Positions 9,501 through 15,958 of a stretch of DNA of 20,288 nucleotides are shown piece after piece (position 1 is the first letter of the stretch; the number at the start of each line of letters is the position of its first letter). The notes below the pieces were generated by a model, which searched no databases, was not told where the DNA came from, and saw only the letters and a list, made by a program, of their open reading frames with translations. Both the position numbers and the translations under genes were made by a program. This stretch comes from Phoronis ovalis (lineage: Eukaryota; Phoronida; Phoronidae): NCBI GenBank assembly GCA_028565635.1, contig JAOXYB010041837.1, positions 7,318-27,605 on the forward strand, read 5' to 3'.

Positions 9501-10821
9501 CATGTGTAGCAAATTATTCCCATGTATTATTTATGCTGAAGCTCCAAGTGTTTCATTAAACTAAGCTTCCTTACACTTCTGCCAGAAGAAAACAGAAAAA
9601 CATTTTAACAACTGCAATACTGAAATAAATTTATAACACCAGTTGTATGAGTTTAGTACACTAAATGTCTGCTAAGAATTTAAAGTTCATTCATTTGAAT
9701 CTTAATGTCTCTAACCTAAACAGAAAAATGTTTTATAAATGTTTCACTTAAAATGCTGGAGAGGACTGACTGTCCTATTTGCAGGTTCATTTGTTTCTCT
9801 GAGATTGATTTATTTATAAGTCAAACTTGCAAAACTTGGAAACTTAGACTATATCCATTTATGAACCGTTGTATACGAAACATTTTGTTATGAAACAGCT
9901 AGAAAATGATCCTCGTAACATAGGTAAGCAAGACATACCCAGTCCACAGACAACATGTTGATGGACCTTAACACTACTTTTTCTGTATTCTGAGTTCTCA
10001 ATTTTTATTTTTATAGGTGATGTTTGTAATGAGTGGCATTACCTACTCGGAACTGACCTATAACCGTGTGTATGAATATCCAAAATGGGCTATAGGCATT
10101 GGTTGGTTGATGGCAGTGTCTTCTATTGTTTTAGTACCTATCGTAATGATTGTTAAAATATCACTAGAAGAAGGAACATTTATAGAGGTACAGTAATCAT
10201 ATGTTGTCTTTTCTTGCCAAGAAGGTGACAAACAGGCATGTCTTAGGTATATTGTCAAATATTTTCTGGAGATGTCTCTTCCTACTATGGTTTTCTACAA
10301 CCATATATGGATTGATACACAGAGAGCATACTGATAATTGGAGGACAGTGATCTGTATATGTAGCAGACCGAACTTGGAGAATTCTTTGTAATTTTTATC
10401 TACATGGAAATCGTTAATGAAATTGAAATCTGATTCTTCCCATATTTCAATCTAACTGACTCTTCTAGACATAATTTTCAAATATTCTAAAAAGCTTACA
10501 GGGCGTACAGAATAAGAATATTTTAAAATTTCATTTCTGTAATTTATCTATCTCATTGTTATGCACATTGATTGCTACACAGAATTTCGCTTCCTTATTT
10601 TTGTATTTGCAGTTATATTAAATTTTCCAATTTTTATTTTCTATTTTTAGCGCATCTGTAAATTGATCCGTCCAAAGCTGCAGGCACACCAGCTACGTCC
10701 CAATGATGATCTTGCAGATTTAGATAGTCAGATATCAGATGAAGAAACAACAAATCTTGATGGAAAGGATACTGTGTCGTCAACTAATTCCAATATGTGT
10801 GTGTATGAATCCGCCATTTAA
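336..10821 (+). CDS. Na+/Cl- -dependent SLC6 transporter, creatine/GABA/taurine clade (gene 1, complete)
   Basis: Joining 336-567, 1058-1189, 2145-2406, 3888-4020, 5675-5809, 6170-6273, 6812-6936, 7236-7348, 7814-7948, 8168-8267, 8627-8763, 10017-10187 and 10651-10821 gives 1950 nt, or 649 residues plus stop. All introns are GT-AG. Length and twelve membrane segments match the family, which imports small amino-acid-like solutes across the plasma membrane. [10 protein letters not shown] (61-70) is the unwound TM1 core. Y84, Q306, S310, N342 and S346 form the complete chloride site, and D410-S411 belong to the TM8 sodium site. EL2 has C162 and C171 for the conserved disulphide and four N-glycosylation sequons (N177, N180, N190, N196). 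F58 and G415 resemble creatine transporters, but the substrate is inferred only. The protein ends in ESAI, a class I PDZ-type ligand. Unusual: an enlarged TM10-TM11 loop. Confidence 0.97.
568..1057 (+). other. gene 1 intron 1
   Basis: Phase 1 intron running from gtaagt to tattttcag. I see no conserved coding segment, repeat array or RNA gene in it. Short open frames here are what AT-rich DNA gives by chance. Confidence 0.9.
1058..1189 (+). CDS. gene 1 coding exon 2: TM2 and IL1
   Basis: A 132-nt exon encoding residues 78-121 and the first base of Gly122. It begins GAFLLPYF, which supplies Tyr84 of the chloride site, then TM2 (GGIPMFFLE) and the first cytoplasmic loop ending [10 protein letters not shown]. 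The WNICP-type sequence is shared with GAT1 and creatine transporters. The paralogue has an exon of exactly the same size and phase at 18041-18172, with 32 of 44 residues identical. Confidence 0.97.
1190..2144 (+). other. gene 1 intron 2
   Basis: Phase 1 intron, gtaata to tttacag. It is strongly AT-rich with several homopolymer runs. I recognise no exon, RNA gene or repeat array. Confidence 0.9.
2145..2406 (+). CDS. gene 1 coding exon 3: TM3 and extracellular loop 2
   Basis: Encodes residues 122-208 and two bases of Gln209; the donor is CA|gtaagt. TM3 contains LNCYYN, whose second Tyr (138) aligns with the substrate-carboxylate Tyr140 of GAT1. EL2 opens with PWSSC and has C162 and C171 nine residues apart, as in the family disulphide. 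It carries sequons NDT, NAT, NTT and NIT. The loop closes with DEFW, matching the conserved EFW that precedes TM4, although the usual Glu-Arg after it is replaced by Gln-Leu-Lys. Confidence 0.97.
2407..3887 (+). other. gene 1 intron 3
   Basis: Phase 2 intron, gtaagt to tttcccag. Near 2512-2545 the arms CAGTAGC and GCTACTG form a short hairpin. A perfect donor-like CAG|gtaagt occurs at 3307-3315, but no matching in-frame exon lies upstream. No gene is supported here. Confidence 0.9.
3888..4020 (+). CDS. gene 1 coding exon 4: TM4
   Basis: Encodes residues 209-253, starting with [18 protein letters not shown] across 214-231 and running through TM4 to [17 protein letters not shown] and the WKG(V/I)KS(T/S)GK end are hallmarks of the GABA/taurine/creatine branch. 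The donor is AAG|gtgatt, weaker than the others in this gene. Read-through would add 20 codons and stop at 4081-4083. Confidence 0.97.
4021..5674 (+). other. gene 1 intron 4
   Basis: Phase 0 intron, gtgatt to ttcatag. Its first 420 nt are visibly richer in GC than the rest and contain an X-box-like palindrome. A 130-codon open frame lies on + (4026-4418) and a 126-codon frame on - (4849-5229). Neither encodes a domain I recognise. A short GT tract sits near 4973-4984, and an intronic AATAAA at 5264-5269. Confidence 0.88.
4042..4055. promoter_or_regulatory. RFX X-box-like palindrome
   Basis: GTTTCCATGGTAAC matches the X-box consensus GTTRCCATGGYAAC at 13 of 14 positions, with T in place of R at position 4. 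It is also the right part of a perfect 8-bp inverted repeat (TTACCATG, loop TTTC, CATGGTAA, 4035-4054). It starts 22 bases inside intron 4. RFX factors bind such sites in ciliary and neuronal genes. A role here is inference. Confidence 0.4.
5675..5809 (+). CDS. gene 1 coding exon 5: TM5 and start of EL3
   Basis: Exactly 45 codons (residues 254-298), with both boundaries in phase 0. [20 protein letters not shown] is TM5. It is followed by [17 protein letters not shown] and LSDMQ in extracellular loop 3. The DGI plus YLxP pattern is shared with creatine and taurine transporters. The acceptor is ttttcatag and the donor CAG|gtatac. Confidence 0.97.
5810..6169 (+). other. gene 1 intron 5
   Basis: Phase 0 intron, gtatac to ttttatag. 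It is AT-rich throughout, and I see nothing else in it. Confidence 0.9.
6170..6273 (+). CDS. gene 1 coding exon 6: TM6
   Basis: Encodes residues 299-332 plus two bases of Lys333. [18 protein letters not shown] includes the unwound TM6 with Gln306 and Ser310 of the chloride/Na1 sites. [12 protein letters not shown] follows in IL3. The donor is AA|gtaagt. This is among the most conserved stretches of the family, so the assignment is firm. Confidence 0.97.
6274..6811 (+). other. gene 1 intron 6
   Basis: Phase 2 intron, gtaagt to tttgtag. It holds a GC-rich candidate microexon at 6386-6413 and a purine-rich patch at about 6675-6725. The rest is AT-rich without recognisable content. Confidence 0.9.
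6386..6413 (+). other. candidate 28-nt poison microexon
   Basis: The segment is preceded by a good pyrimidine tract and acceptor (TATATTTTCAG) and followed by a strong donor (gtgagt). It is 17/28 G+C inside an AT-rich intron. Spliced after exon 6 (phase 2), it reads Lys-Leu-Leu-Arg-stop, and its length would also shift the frame. Inclusion would therefore truncate the protein after TM6 and expose the mRNA to nonsense-mediated decay. No transcript evidence is available. Confidence 0.3.
6812..6936 (+). CDS. gene 1 coding exon 7: TM7 and EL4
   Basis: Encodes residues 333-374 and the first base of Gly375. [19 protein letters not shown] contains Asn342 and Ser346. Ser346 aligns with GAT1 Ser331, the residue whose presence marks chloride dependence. 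[19 protein letters not shown] and ESG complete TM7 and the start of EL4. The donor is G|gtaatg. Confidence 0.97.
6937..7235 (+). other. gene 1 intron 7
   Basis: Phase 1 intron of 299 nt, gtaatg to taattcag. Nothing further is visible in it. Confidence 0.9.
7236..7348 (+). CDS. gene 1 coding exon 8: EL4 and TM8
   Basis: Encodes residues 375-412. [17 protein letters not shown] is the EL4 hairpin that acts as the extracellular lid. TM8 follows and ends in LLGLDSQ. Asp410 and Ser411 align with GAT1 Asp395 and Ser396 at the Na2 and substrate sites. The donor CAG|gtaagg is in phase 0. Confidence 0.97.
7349..7813 (+). other. gene 1 intron 8
   Basis: Phase 0 intron, gtaagg to cgttatag. It is AT-rich, and no exon, RNA or repeat is recognised. 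Confidence 0.9.
7814..7948 (+). CDS. gene 1 coding exon 9: end of TM8, IL4, TM9
   Basis: Exactly 45 codons (residues 413-457). [16 protein letters not shown] is very close to the creatine-transporter TM8. Gly415 sits where taurine transporters have Glu and GAT1 has Thr400. The cytoplasmic loop RLRRGWNRE is basic, and TM9 ends SMVTE. The antisense frame over this exon (7708-8019) is only a shadow of it. Confidence 0.97.
7949..8167 (+). other. gene 1 intron 9
   Basis: Phase 0 intron of 219 nt, gtatgt to ttattccag; the shortest in the gene. Nothing further is seen. Confidence 0.9.
8168..8267 (+). CDS. gene 1 coding exon 10: TM10
   Basis: Encodes residues 458-490 plus one base of Gly491. [15 protein letters not shown] followed by a hydrophobic run and [11 protein letters not shown] is the canonical TM10 signature. 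The donor is G|gtaagt. Confidence 0.97.
8268..8626 (+). other. gene 1 intron 10
   Basis: Phase 1 intron, gtaagt to tttgtag. It is AT-rich with no recognised content. Confidence 0.9.
8627..8763 (+). CDS. gene 1 coding exon 11: IL5 and TM11
   Basis: Encodes residues 491-536. [16 protein letters not shown] matches the start of IL5, with DRF plus acidic residues as in creatine transporters. From Arg506 to Trp527 there are 20 intervening residues, where human creatine and taurine transporters have about 8. The usual Arg-Pro after Gly-Tyr/Phe is missing as well. The exon is one continuous open stretch, so this is not a splicing error in the model. TM11 begins at [12 protein letters not shown]. The donor is CTT|gtaagt. 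Confidence 0.97.
8764..10016 (+). other. gene 1 intron 11
   Basis: Phase 0 intron, gtaagt to ttttatag. It contains an (AC)6 tract near 8849-8860, a G-rich patch at 8936-8946 and the candidate alternative terminal exon at 9457. The remainder is AT-rich. Confidence 0.9.
9457..9650 (+). other. candidate alternative terminal exon
   Basis: A very long T-rich tract ends in ACCTAG at 9451-9456. Spliced after exon 11 in phase 0, the sequence stays open for 35 codons (starting [14 protein letters not shown]) and stops at 9562-9564. AATAAA follows at 9624-9629, with a GT-containing stretch downstream. The predicted isoform would have about 571 residues and lack the end of TM11, TM12 and the PDZ-type tail. 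I recognise no homologue of the 35 residues, so this rests only on splice, frame and poly(A) signals. The 9650 end is approximate. Confidence 0.33.
10017..10187 (+). CDS. gene 1 coding exon 12: end of TM11, EL6 and TM12
   Basis: Exactly 57 codons (residues 537-593). [18 protein letters not shown] is the conserved EL6 to TM12 entry, and [16 protein letters not shown] is TM12. The cytoplasmic side begins SLEEGTFIE. The PKWxxGxGWLMAxSS arrangement resembles GAT1. The donor GAG|gtacag is in phase 0; retention of the next intron would add two residues and stop. Confidence 0.97.
10188..10650 (+). other. gene 1 intron 12
   Basis: Phase 0 intron, gtacag to atttttag. A 63-codon open frame (10201-10392) lacks any recognisable feature and is regarded as chance. 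Confidence 0.9.
10651..10821 (+). CDS. gene 1 coding exon 13: cytoplasmic C-terminal tail
   Basis: Encodes residues 594-649 and the TAA stop. [10 protein letters not shown] continues the post-TM12 amphipathic segment. The rest is hydrophilic, with an acidic stretch ([16 protein letters not shown]) and a Ser/Thr/Asn-rich region. The last four residues, ESAI, fit the class I PDZ-ligand pattern (S/T-x-hydrophobic). Tail sequences of this kind control surface targeting in relatives; its use here is inferred. Confidence 0.95.
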   Translation, partial: RICKLIRPKLQAHQLRPNDDLADLDSQISDEETTNLDGKDTVSSTNSNMCVYESAI

Positions 10822-11082
10822 TAACTGAGAGGACACTGAAAGGAATTAGAAAGATCAGCTTGTGAGATACATTGAAGGAAAATTTTGAAATTAGAAACAC
10901 TTTTGAATGCAGAAATTGAAAGTAGGTTCTGATCTGGAAATAATTGAAAGGCAGTTAGTCGTACCTTTTAAGAAGCTGGAATGAACAAGACAAGGTTGTG
11001 AGAACTTGAAAAAACTCAGACTGCACTGGGTATAATATGGGAACAAAAGACTACTTGAAAAACATTATCCCTACAGAAGACT

Positions 11083-11090
11083 TGTAAATA
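11083..11090 (+). promoter_or_regulatory. Pumilio response element
   Basis: TGTAAATA fits the PUF-protein consensus TGTANATA and lies about 260 nt after the stop codon, in the predicted 3' UTR. An 8-base match occurs by chance fairly often in AT-rich DNA, so function is only possible. Confidence 0.3.
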
Positions 11091-11638
11091 TAGACAACAT
11101 TTTGTACATAAGATAAAGACAATAGGAAATCATGTTGTGTGCAATGCTATTGTTTGTGAGTGGCTGCATAAGCTTTTTTTTGTATTTTAATGAGACTAGA
11201 TCGTGTGTGTCGAGTTGCAACACAATCTAATCGTGTCCTTGACCATATTAGTTGTCATCGTAATTAACTTCCAGAGATCTGAGTAAACCCGAAGAATTTC
11301 ATTGACATTTATATACTTCTCTTTTTGTTGTAATATTATGAAGCCAACAGTATTTTGTTTGGTACAGTGCTGGAAGTGCACATACATGAGGTAAAATTTA
11401 TATTCAGACACTTCAAAAGTGAAATTATTTGGCGCACATATGAATCCAGTATCCCAACATTTGGCCAACCCAAGTAAAACTTGACAGAAATACTTTTTGA
11501 GAATAAGCTGGATTAGGATTATTGATTAATTAAGATTAATTATAACTGATATTTAGTGCTGTGTGGAAACCTCCGCAGCATTTCAGTGCCAACCGTGTTT
11601 CTAGTGCCACACTAATTTTAAACCAAAGCTGTTAAGAG

Positions 11639-11786
11639 ACAGTACTACTTAGGGACTGTCTCATTATATCAGTGCCACAAATCATGATACAGTACTATTT
11701 AGGGACTGTCTCATTAATTTAGTGCTACAAGTTATGATACAGTACTACTACTAAGGGACTCTCTTTGTATCAGTGGCACAAGTCAC
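11639..11786 (+). repeat. 50-bp tandem repeat in the 3' UTR, three copies
   Basis: Copies begin at 11639, 11689 and 11739. The first two are exactly 50 bp and agree at about 43 positions; the third is degenerate. Each starts ACAGTACTA, has AGGGACT in the middle, and contains an AGTGCCAC-like octamer (AGTGCCAC, AGTGCTAC, AGTGGCAC). Internal duplication inside a 3' UTR would multiply any regulatory site it carries. Confidence 0.85.
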
Positions 11787-11798
11787 ATTTATTGAGTT

Positions 11799-11806
11799 AG
11801 TGCCAT
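11799..11806 (+). promoter_or_regulatory. miR-263/183-family seed-type site 1
   Basis: AGTGCCAT contains GTGCCAT, the complement of the AUGGCAC seed shared by invertebrate miR-263/miR-228 and vertebrate miR-183. A second identical octamer occurs at 12397-12404, and the miR-96-type variant AGTGCCAA at 11585-11592. This is a seed match only, with no conservation or expression evidence. Confidence 0.27.
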
Positions 11807-12396
11807 CTCGATCTTTTACATTTGTAGATTTATAATTCAACTATAATCAAATGCAAATCATATTTTGCTCTTCAGAGTTTGAATTTTAGGTTTGCTATGA
11901 AAATCGACTGCTAAAAAAGTAACTTCCCTGATCGAGTAGCTTGTTACTTGCAGTACTATACGGTTGTAATATGTGAGATTGAGATCAAAGTTATTCTATT
12001 TTACCAACTTAAAGATTACTTGTACCTTACTGTATATTGACTGAATGTTTAGTTTTTATATCCATGCATTTGCTACTGAACTTGTGTGATACCTATTTTG
12101 CCATCAGCTGGCATTATCTCAGCGAGTGACATTGGCATATGCGTAAAAATTTGGTTAATGTCATTTTTGCAAGGTTAACTTCACTTTTTCTTCTCGTTTA
12201 AAAGGAATTTTTTTCCGAAACAATTTGTTTGTATTCTTTTTATTTTGTTTAAAACTATTTTCTGTCAAAAATGGCATCTTTGGATTTAGTCATTCAATCT
12301 TTGTAATGCCAGATGTATTCCATAATGCTACATTTGTTAGTGTTTAATCACCATAAAGACAACTGGCGTGATGATTCTTGATGTTAGTACATTTGT

Positions 12397-12404
12397 AGTG
12401 CCAT
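12397..12404 (+). promoter_or_regulatory. miR-263/183-family seed-type site 2
   Basis: Second exact AGTGCCAT octamer in the predicted 3' UTR, about 600 nt after the first. See the cluster described under findings. Confidence 0.27.
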
Positions 12405-12824
12405 TGACAATACTTATAATACAGAATCTGTTTGCTGCATTTTTTGCCTGCCTTTTGTATTTGTAAAATTATCACTATATAATATTTTGGATATCGTGCT
12501 CATTTCTTGCTTCCAAGACCTACCTCCATTAGGTAAAATTGGTAGTAATAAGTTTCATCACTGTATTATTTCTATAAAGTCTTAAATAGAAAATTGTCTC
12601 AACTTTTTAAAACAATGTAGACATTTGAGAACATACTGATTTTCTTATAGGAGATGAAAGAAAGAATCTGATAAGATACTATTGTTCATGTGCTTGAATC
12701 CCGTTTAAAATTTGGAGATGGTTTTTGTGTTTTTTTCTTAACTGAAGACATTGTCAGTCGTCTTGGTGTATCTTAGTTCATTTATAAACTTGTATATTGC
12801 GTAGCAAGCTATGTAATGTTATTG

Positions 12825-12862
12825 AATAAAACCAAGTTCAGCATAATAAATATATATTTATT
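12825..12862. terminator. poly(A) signal region, partly palindromic
   Basis: AATAAA occurs at 12825-12830 and again at 12845-12850. The second lies inside a perfect 18-bp palindrome (AATAAATATATATTTATT, 12845-12862), so it also gives an AATAAA on the - strand. A T/GT-rich stretch (TTGTGTTTTATG) follows at once, as expected downstream of a cleavage site. It is the best candidate 3' end for gene 1. Confidence 0.6.
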
Positions 12863-13037
12863 GTGTTTTATGACTTCTGTTATCGGTGGATAGCAAATTA
12901 CTTTCCAGTCGGTTGATAAATTGCATTTTGTACTTTTATGGGTCATATGCAAGACCAAAGGGGTTGAATCCCGTTGAATAACATAACATTTGTAAAGTTC
13001 ATCGAGGTTAGCCTTCATTTATTGTGGCGTTACGTTA

Positions 13038-13132
13038 CCGCCATCTGATGGGAAACAATGTATCTGCACTGACCTCCCATGCACCTGGTGAGCACTTCTG
13101 GGGCGGTAAATTTTGAAAGTTGGCATATAAAA
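13038..13132 (+). promoter_or_regulatory. candidate core promoter A upstream of gene 2
   Basis: CCGCCATCT (YY1-like) at 13038-13046, an E-box CACCTG at 13083-13088, a GC box GGGGCGG at 13100-13106 and TATAAAA at 13126-13132 lie in order within 95 bp. Each motif is short and could arise by chance, but the combination sits in a GC-richer patch 2.6 kb before the gene 2 start codon. No convincing first-exon donor follows closely. Confidence 0.22.
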
Positions 13133-13385
13133 CTTTGACCCTTTATACGAGACGACCATCTTTATTGACCTCCCTTTCTTTAATGAATTTTACTACCTAA
13201 ACTTTATAACATAACACCAATATCCGGCGTATTTTTCAATACCCCGAATGTTTTTTTGCCAACTTGGATGGATCCAATTTTTAGAATGAAATAGACATTA
13301 GCAACCAAAATCGTAGAAAAATATGCAATAACACCAGTTCTTTAAACATGCCTACCTAACCAGTGTGGAATCCGCACCTGTTTCC

Positions 13386-13413
13386 TACCATTCAAACCCT
13401 ACCATTCAAACCC
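13386..13413. repeat. 14-bp direct duplication
   Basis: TACCATTCAAACCC is repeated twice back to back (13386-13399 and 13400-13413) without a mismatch. Confidence 0.85.
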
Positions 13414-13740
13414 TTTTTCCGGGTTTCGCAACGAAATTCCTGCTACTATATACGTGAGCCGTCATTTACGCGGAGTCGCGCAAGTTGCCAGGACTCCGAA
13501 CAGGTTTCTGGAGACTCTAAGTTGCTGTTAATTAGAGAACTGGCGGTAAAAAGCATATATATTTCGTACTTTTCTAACTCAATTTTTCACATCTAAATTA
13601 AATATATAGATATTTTATTTGAATGCAGAAATGAAGCAATTTAAAACTTGCTTGTTAGTAAGAAAATTTTTATTATCTAGATCCAGCAGTAAATTCCCGC
13701 CCAAAAAGGTTGGCGAGTACTCGGCCCATTTAGTGCATTC

Positions 13741-13812
13741 GTCATTTATCATTATAATTGTGCATTTGTTATTTATCATTGTTATGTATTTGTCACTTAT
13801 CATTGTTGCTTC
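13741..13812. repeat. degenerate minisatellite, period 24-27 bp
   Basis: Three imperfect units start at 13741, 13768 and 13792. Each has the form GTyAyTTATCATT followed by a T/G-rich tail. The low stop-codon content of this tract explains the overlapping 76-codon open frames on both strands (about 13615-13849). Confidence 0.65.
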
Positions 13813-13964
13813 TTTAGTTAGTCCGTTACTAGATGTAAAAGCCATTTGAGCATTTGATATAGAATTAATTGGGGGTTTCAGCTACTAGTTGACATTCATA
13901 AGAATCTTCACATTTGCGATGTTCCCCCATCTCCCTAACTATGTATCCTAACATTTATATTCCT

Positions 13965-14147
13965 TATATAAAACTACAGCTGTCAGTGCAGCAACCACTA
14001 AAGATTACAAAAATGTTGCGAAAGCAAGGACGAACGAAGAGATGCTTTTATTAGAGGGAATATTACATATCGGGGGTTCAGCTAGTAAACTTAGGCATTT
14101 TTTCGGTGTGGGCAAACTGATGATCAGCGATTTTAATTTTTTGTGCA
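13965..14147 (+). promoter_or_regulatory. candidate promoter B and non-coding first exon of gene 2
   Basis: TATATAAAA (13965-13973) is followed by an exon-like, less AT-rich stretch that ends in a good donor GCA|gtaagc (14147/14148). A transcript starting about 30 nt after the TATA box would give a 5' UTR exon of roughly 150 nt that could join the acceptor at 15728. It would carry a 13-codon upstream frame (ATG at 14013, TAG at 14052-14054). This is a hypothesis from motif order only. Confidence 0.22.
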
Positions 14148-15728
14148 GTAAGCTATGTACCCGGGAAATGTATAGGGATTACCCATGATATATCATACAA
14201 CATACACCATTATTGATATTTTGGATAATCACCTCCCTCGTTTAATACTATATTCCCAGACTACTATATATGTTTCCGTGTCGGGTACATTGCATGCTTC
14301 TATACCGGCCACTTTAGTGTATACTTTAGCGGGCTGTACATCTCGGGTTGCTTTGCGTTAGTGCAGATTTTATAATATCATGATGTATGAACATTTTAGG
14401 TCAAAATAATCATTGGCATAAATTTTAATTATCATTCATTTTACAAGTTCTTTGACAGAGACATATTCCAGTGTCAGTGACCAAATACAATGCTATCTTT
14501 ATTGAGACTGCATTACATTCTGAATAAAAAAGTTCAGAATACGGTTTCACAAACAAAAGAAAGTACGGTATGCTTTAATCTGGGACTATCATAACTAGTT
14601 ACAAAAATGTATAAATTATTCAACCACTGAAAATTCTACTAGGTTGGATCTACGTTGTAAAACATACGCGTAAAATGTAACTAATACAGAAAGCTGTACA
14701 AGATAAGGAAAAAATAAAATTCATCACAACTTGAAGCTAGTAGACCCCGGACCGGGTATTTTTCTTAGTTTAAATTATTTATGGATTATTTAAATTTGTT
14801 CAAATTTCGTTGTAGATAGTATAAGTCCCTCTTGATCAGGCTTTCTTTTTTCCAAGATAAATTCACGGTATTGTAACAGGAGCTTCACTTGGATATTATC
14901 GGGGATATTACCTAAAATACAGCCTACTCCTGGAGGCTATACTTCCTGAATATACAGGCTTTGGCCTTTTATCCCTTGGTTCATTCCACAGACATTTTTT
15001 AATTTTATGCTGAAATTGTTGCTCATGGCGACTTCCTACATCAAGAGTCCTATAACATTTGAAAATACTTAAAGGAAAAACAAACAAAGTTAAACATATT
15101 TAAACTAGGAATTACAAATAATTTCTGATAGTTCTACATACTATGGCTTTATTATGCAGAAGACAAATAACACTCTATATATAGCCCAACATCCCAGGCA
15201 ACTGAACACCTATAGTGAATTTCCTATTCATTTTTTTGCTTACCTGGTGAGTACACATTTTATAAATGATATAATAGTTCTGACCTGTAGTATTTACACT
15301 GTAATCTGTTATGTGAACCTTGCTGCATGCAATTCAAAATAATTTATTCCGACCCCTGATTCTGAATAACAATTGATGAATACCAGGTATATACATGACA
15401 CCTTTATTTTACCTTGTACTTTATGAATAGCTATAATCAACCTGTATACGTCACACCATAACACAATGACCCTCTTTGAAACTCATAACAGACCGCAGAG
15501 CACTGGTACACCATTTTGTGAGTACAACTATATTTTACTCAGTAAACAAAAGAGAATAAACAAGTTTTTTTTATAGTTATCGTAGGAGGTAAATAAACAT
15601 TCTTTCAACAATTTCCAGTATTTGTTACAATTATTAAGAAGCAAACTTTACATGTTTTGTGTTATTAAGTACTTGTGGGAAATGTCGTTACCTACTTGAT
15701 ACAATTCTTAATTTAATTTTCATTGTAG

Positions 15729-15765
15729 CTTAATCTTAACCAGAAGACAGCCACTGATAAGGATC
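15729..15765 (+). other. gene 2 5' UTR segment after an intron acceptor
   Basis: TTCATTGTAG at 15719-15728 makes a plausible acceptor, leaving a 37-nt leader before the ATG. The start context is strong (A at -3, G at +4). The layout mirrors gene 1, which supports a non-coding first exon further upstream. Confidence 0.65.
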
Positions 15766-15958
15766 ATGGCCAAAGGAAAAGAACTAGAAACTATGGGCGA
15801 CAGTGGTGTTGACGCTGAAAAATCTTCTGATACTTCAACAGAACCTGAGAGAGAAACGTGGACACGGCCAATCGACTTTGTACTAGCCTGTATTGGATTT
15901 TCTGTCGGTCTTGGAAATGTTTGGAGATTTCCTTACCTGTGTTATAAAAATGGCGGAG
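15766..15958 (+). CDS. gene 2 coding exon 1: N-tail and TM1
   Basis: Encodes residues 1-64 plus one base of Gly65; donor G|gtgagc. A second in-frame ATG lies at codon 10. The tail carries [11 protein letters not shown], an acidic Ser/Thr cluster. Fourteen residues shorter than gene 1 exon 1, with all of the difference in the tail. Confidence 0.95.

Larger units (their letters stand above)
10822..12850 (+). other. gene 1 3' UTR (predicted)
   Basis: From the stop codon I find no AATAAA until 12825, so a 3' UTR of about 2 kb is the simplest reading. Its first 350 nt are purine-rich and exon-like. It contains a Pumilio-type element, three copies of a 50-bp repeat and a cluster of AGTGCC motifs. 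No protein frame of interest is present, and the antisense frame at 11196-11468 is not supported. The exact cleavage point cannot be fixed from sequence alone. Confidence 0.6.
12863..15728. other. intergenic region and probable 5' UTR/intron of gene 2
   Basis: No protein-coding exon is recognised on either strand. The region mixes AT-rich sequence with GC-richer patches (about 13020-13560, 14080-14340, 14730-15000). It holds two core-promoter candidates, a 14-bp direct duplication, a degenerate minisatellite, and two GGGGGTT(T)CAGCTA copies at 13871 and 14072. Open frames of 60-77 codons here have no recognisable domain. Confidence 0.7.

Noticed and set aside
13615-13849. Overlapping 76-codon frames on both strands
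   Set aside because: Explained by the degenerate ATTTATCATT-type minisatellite, which is poor in stops on both strands.
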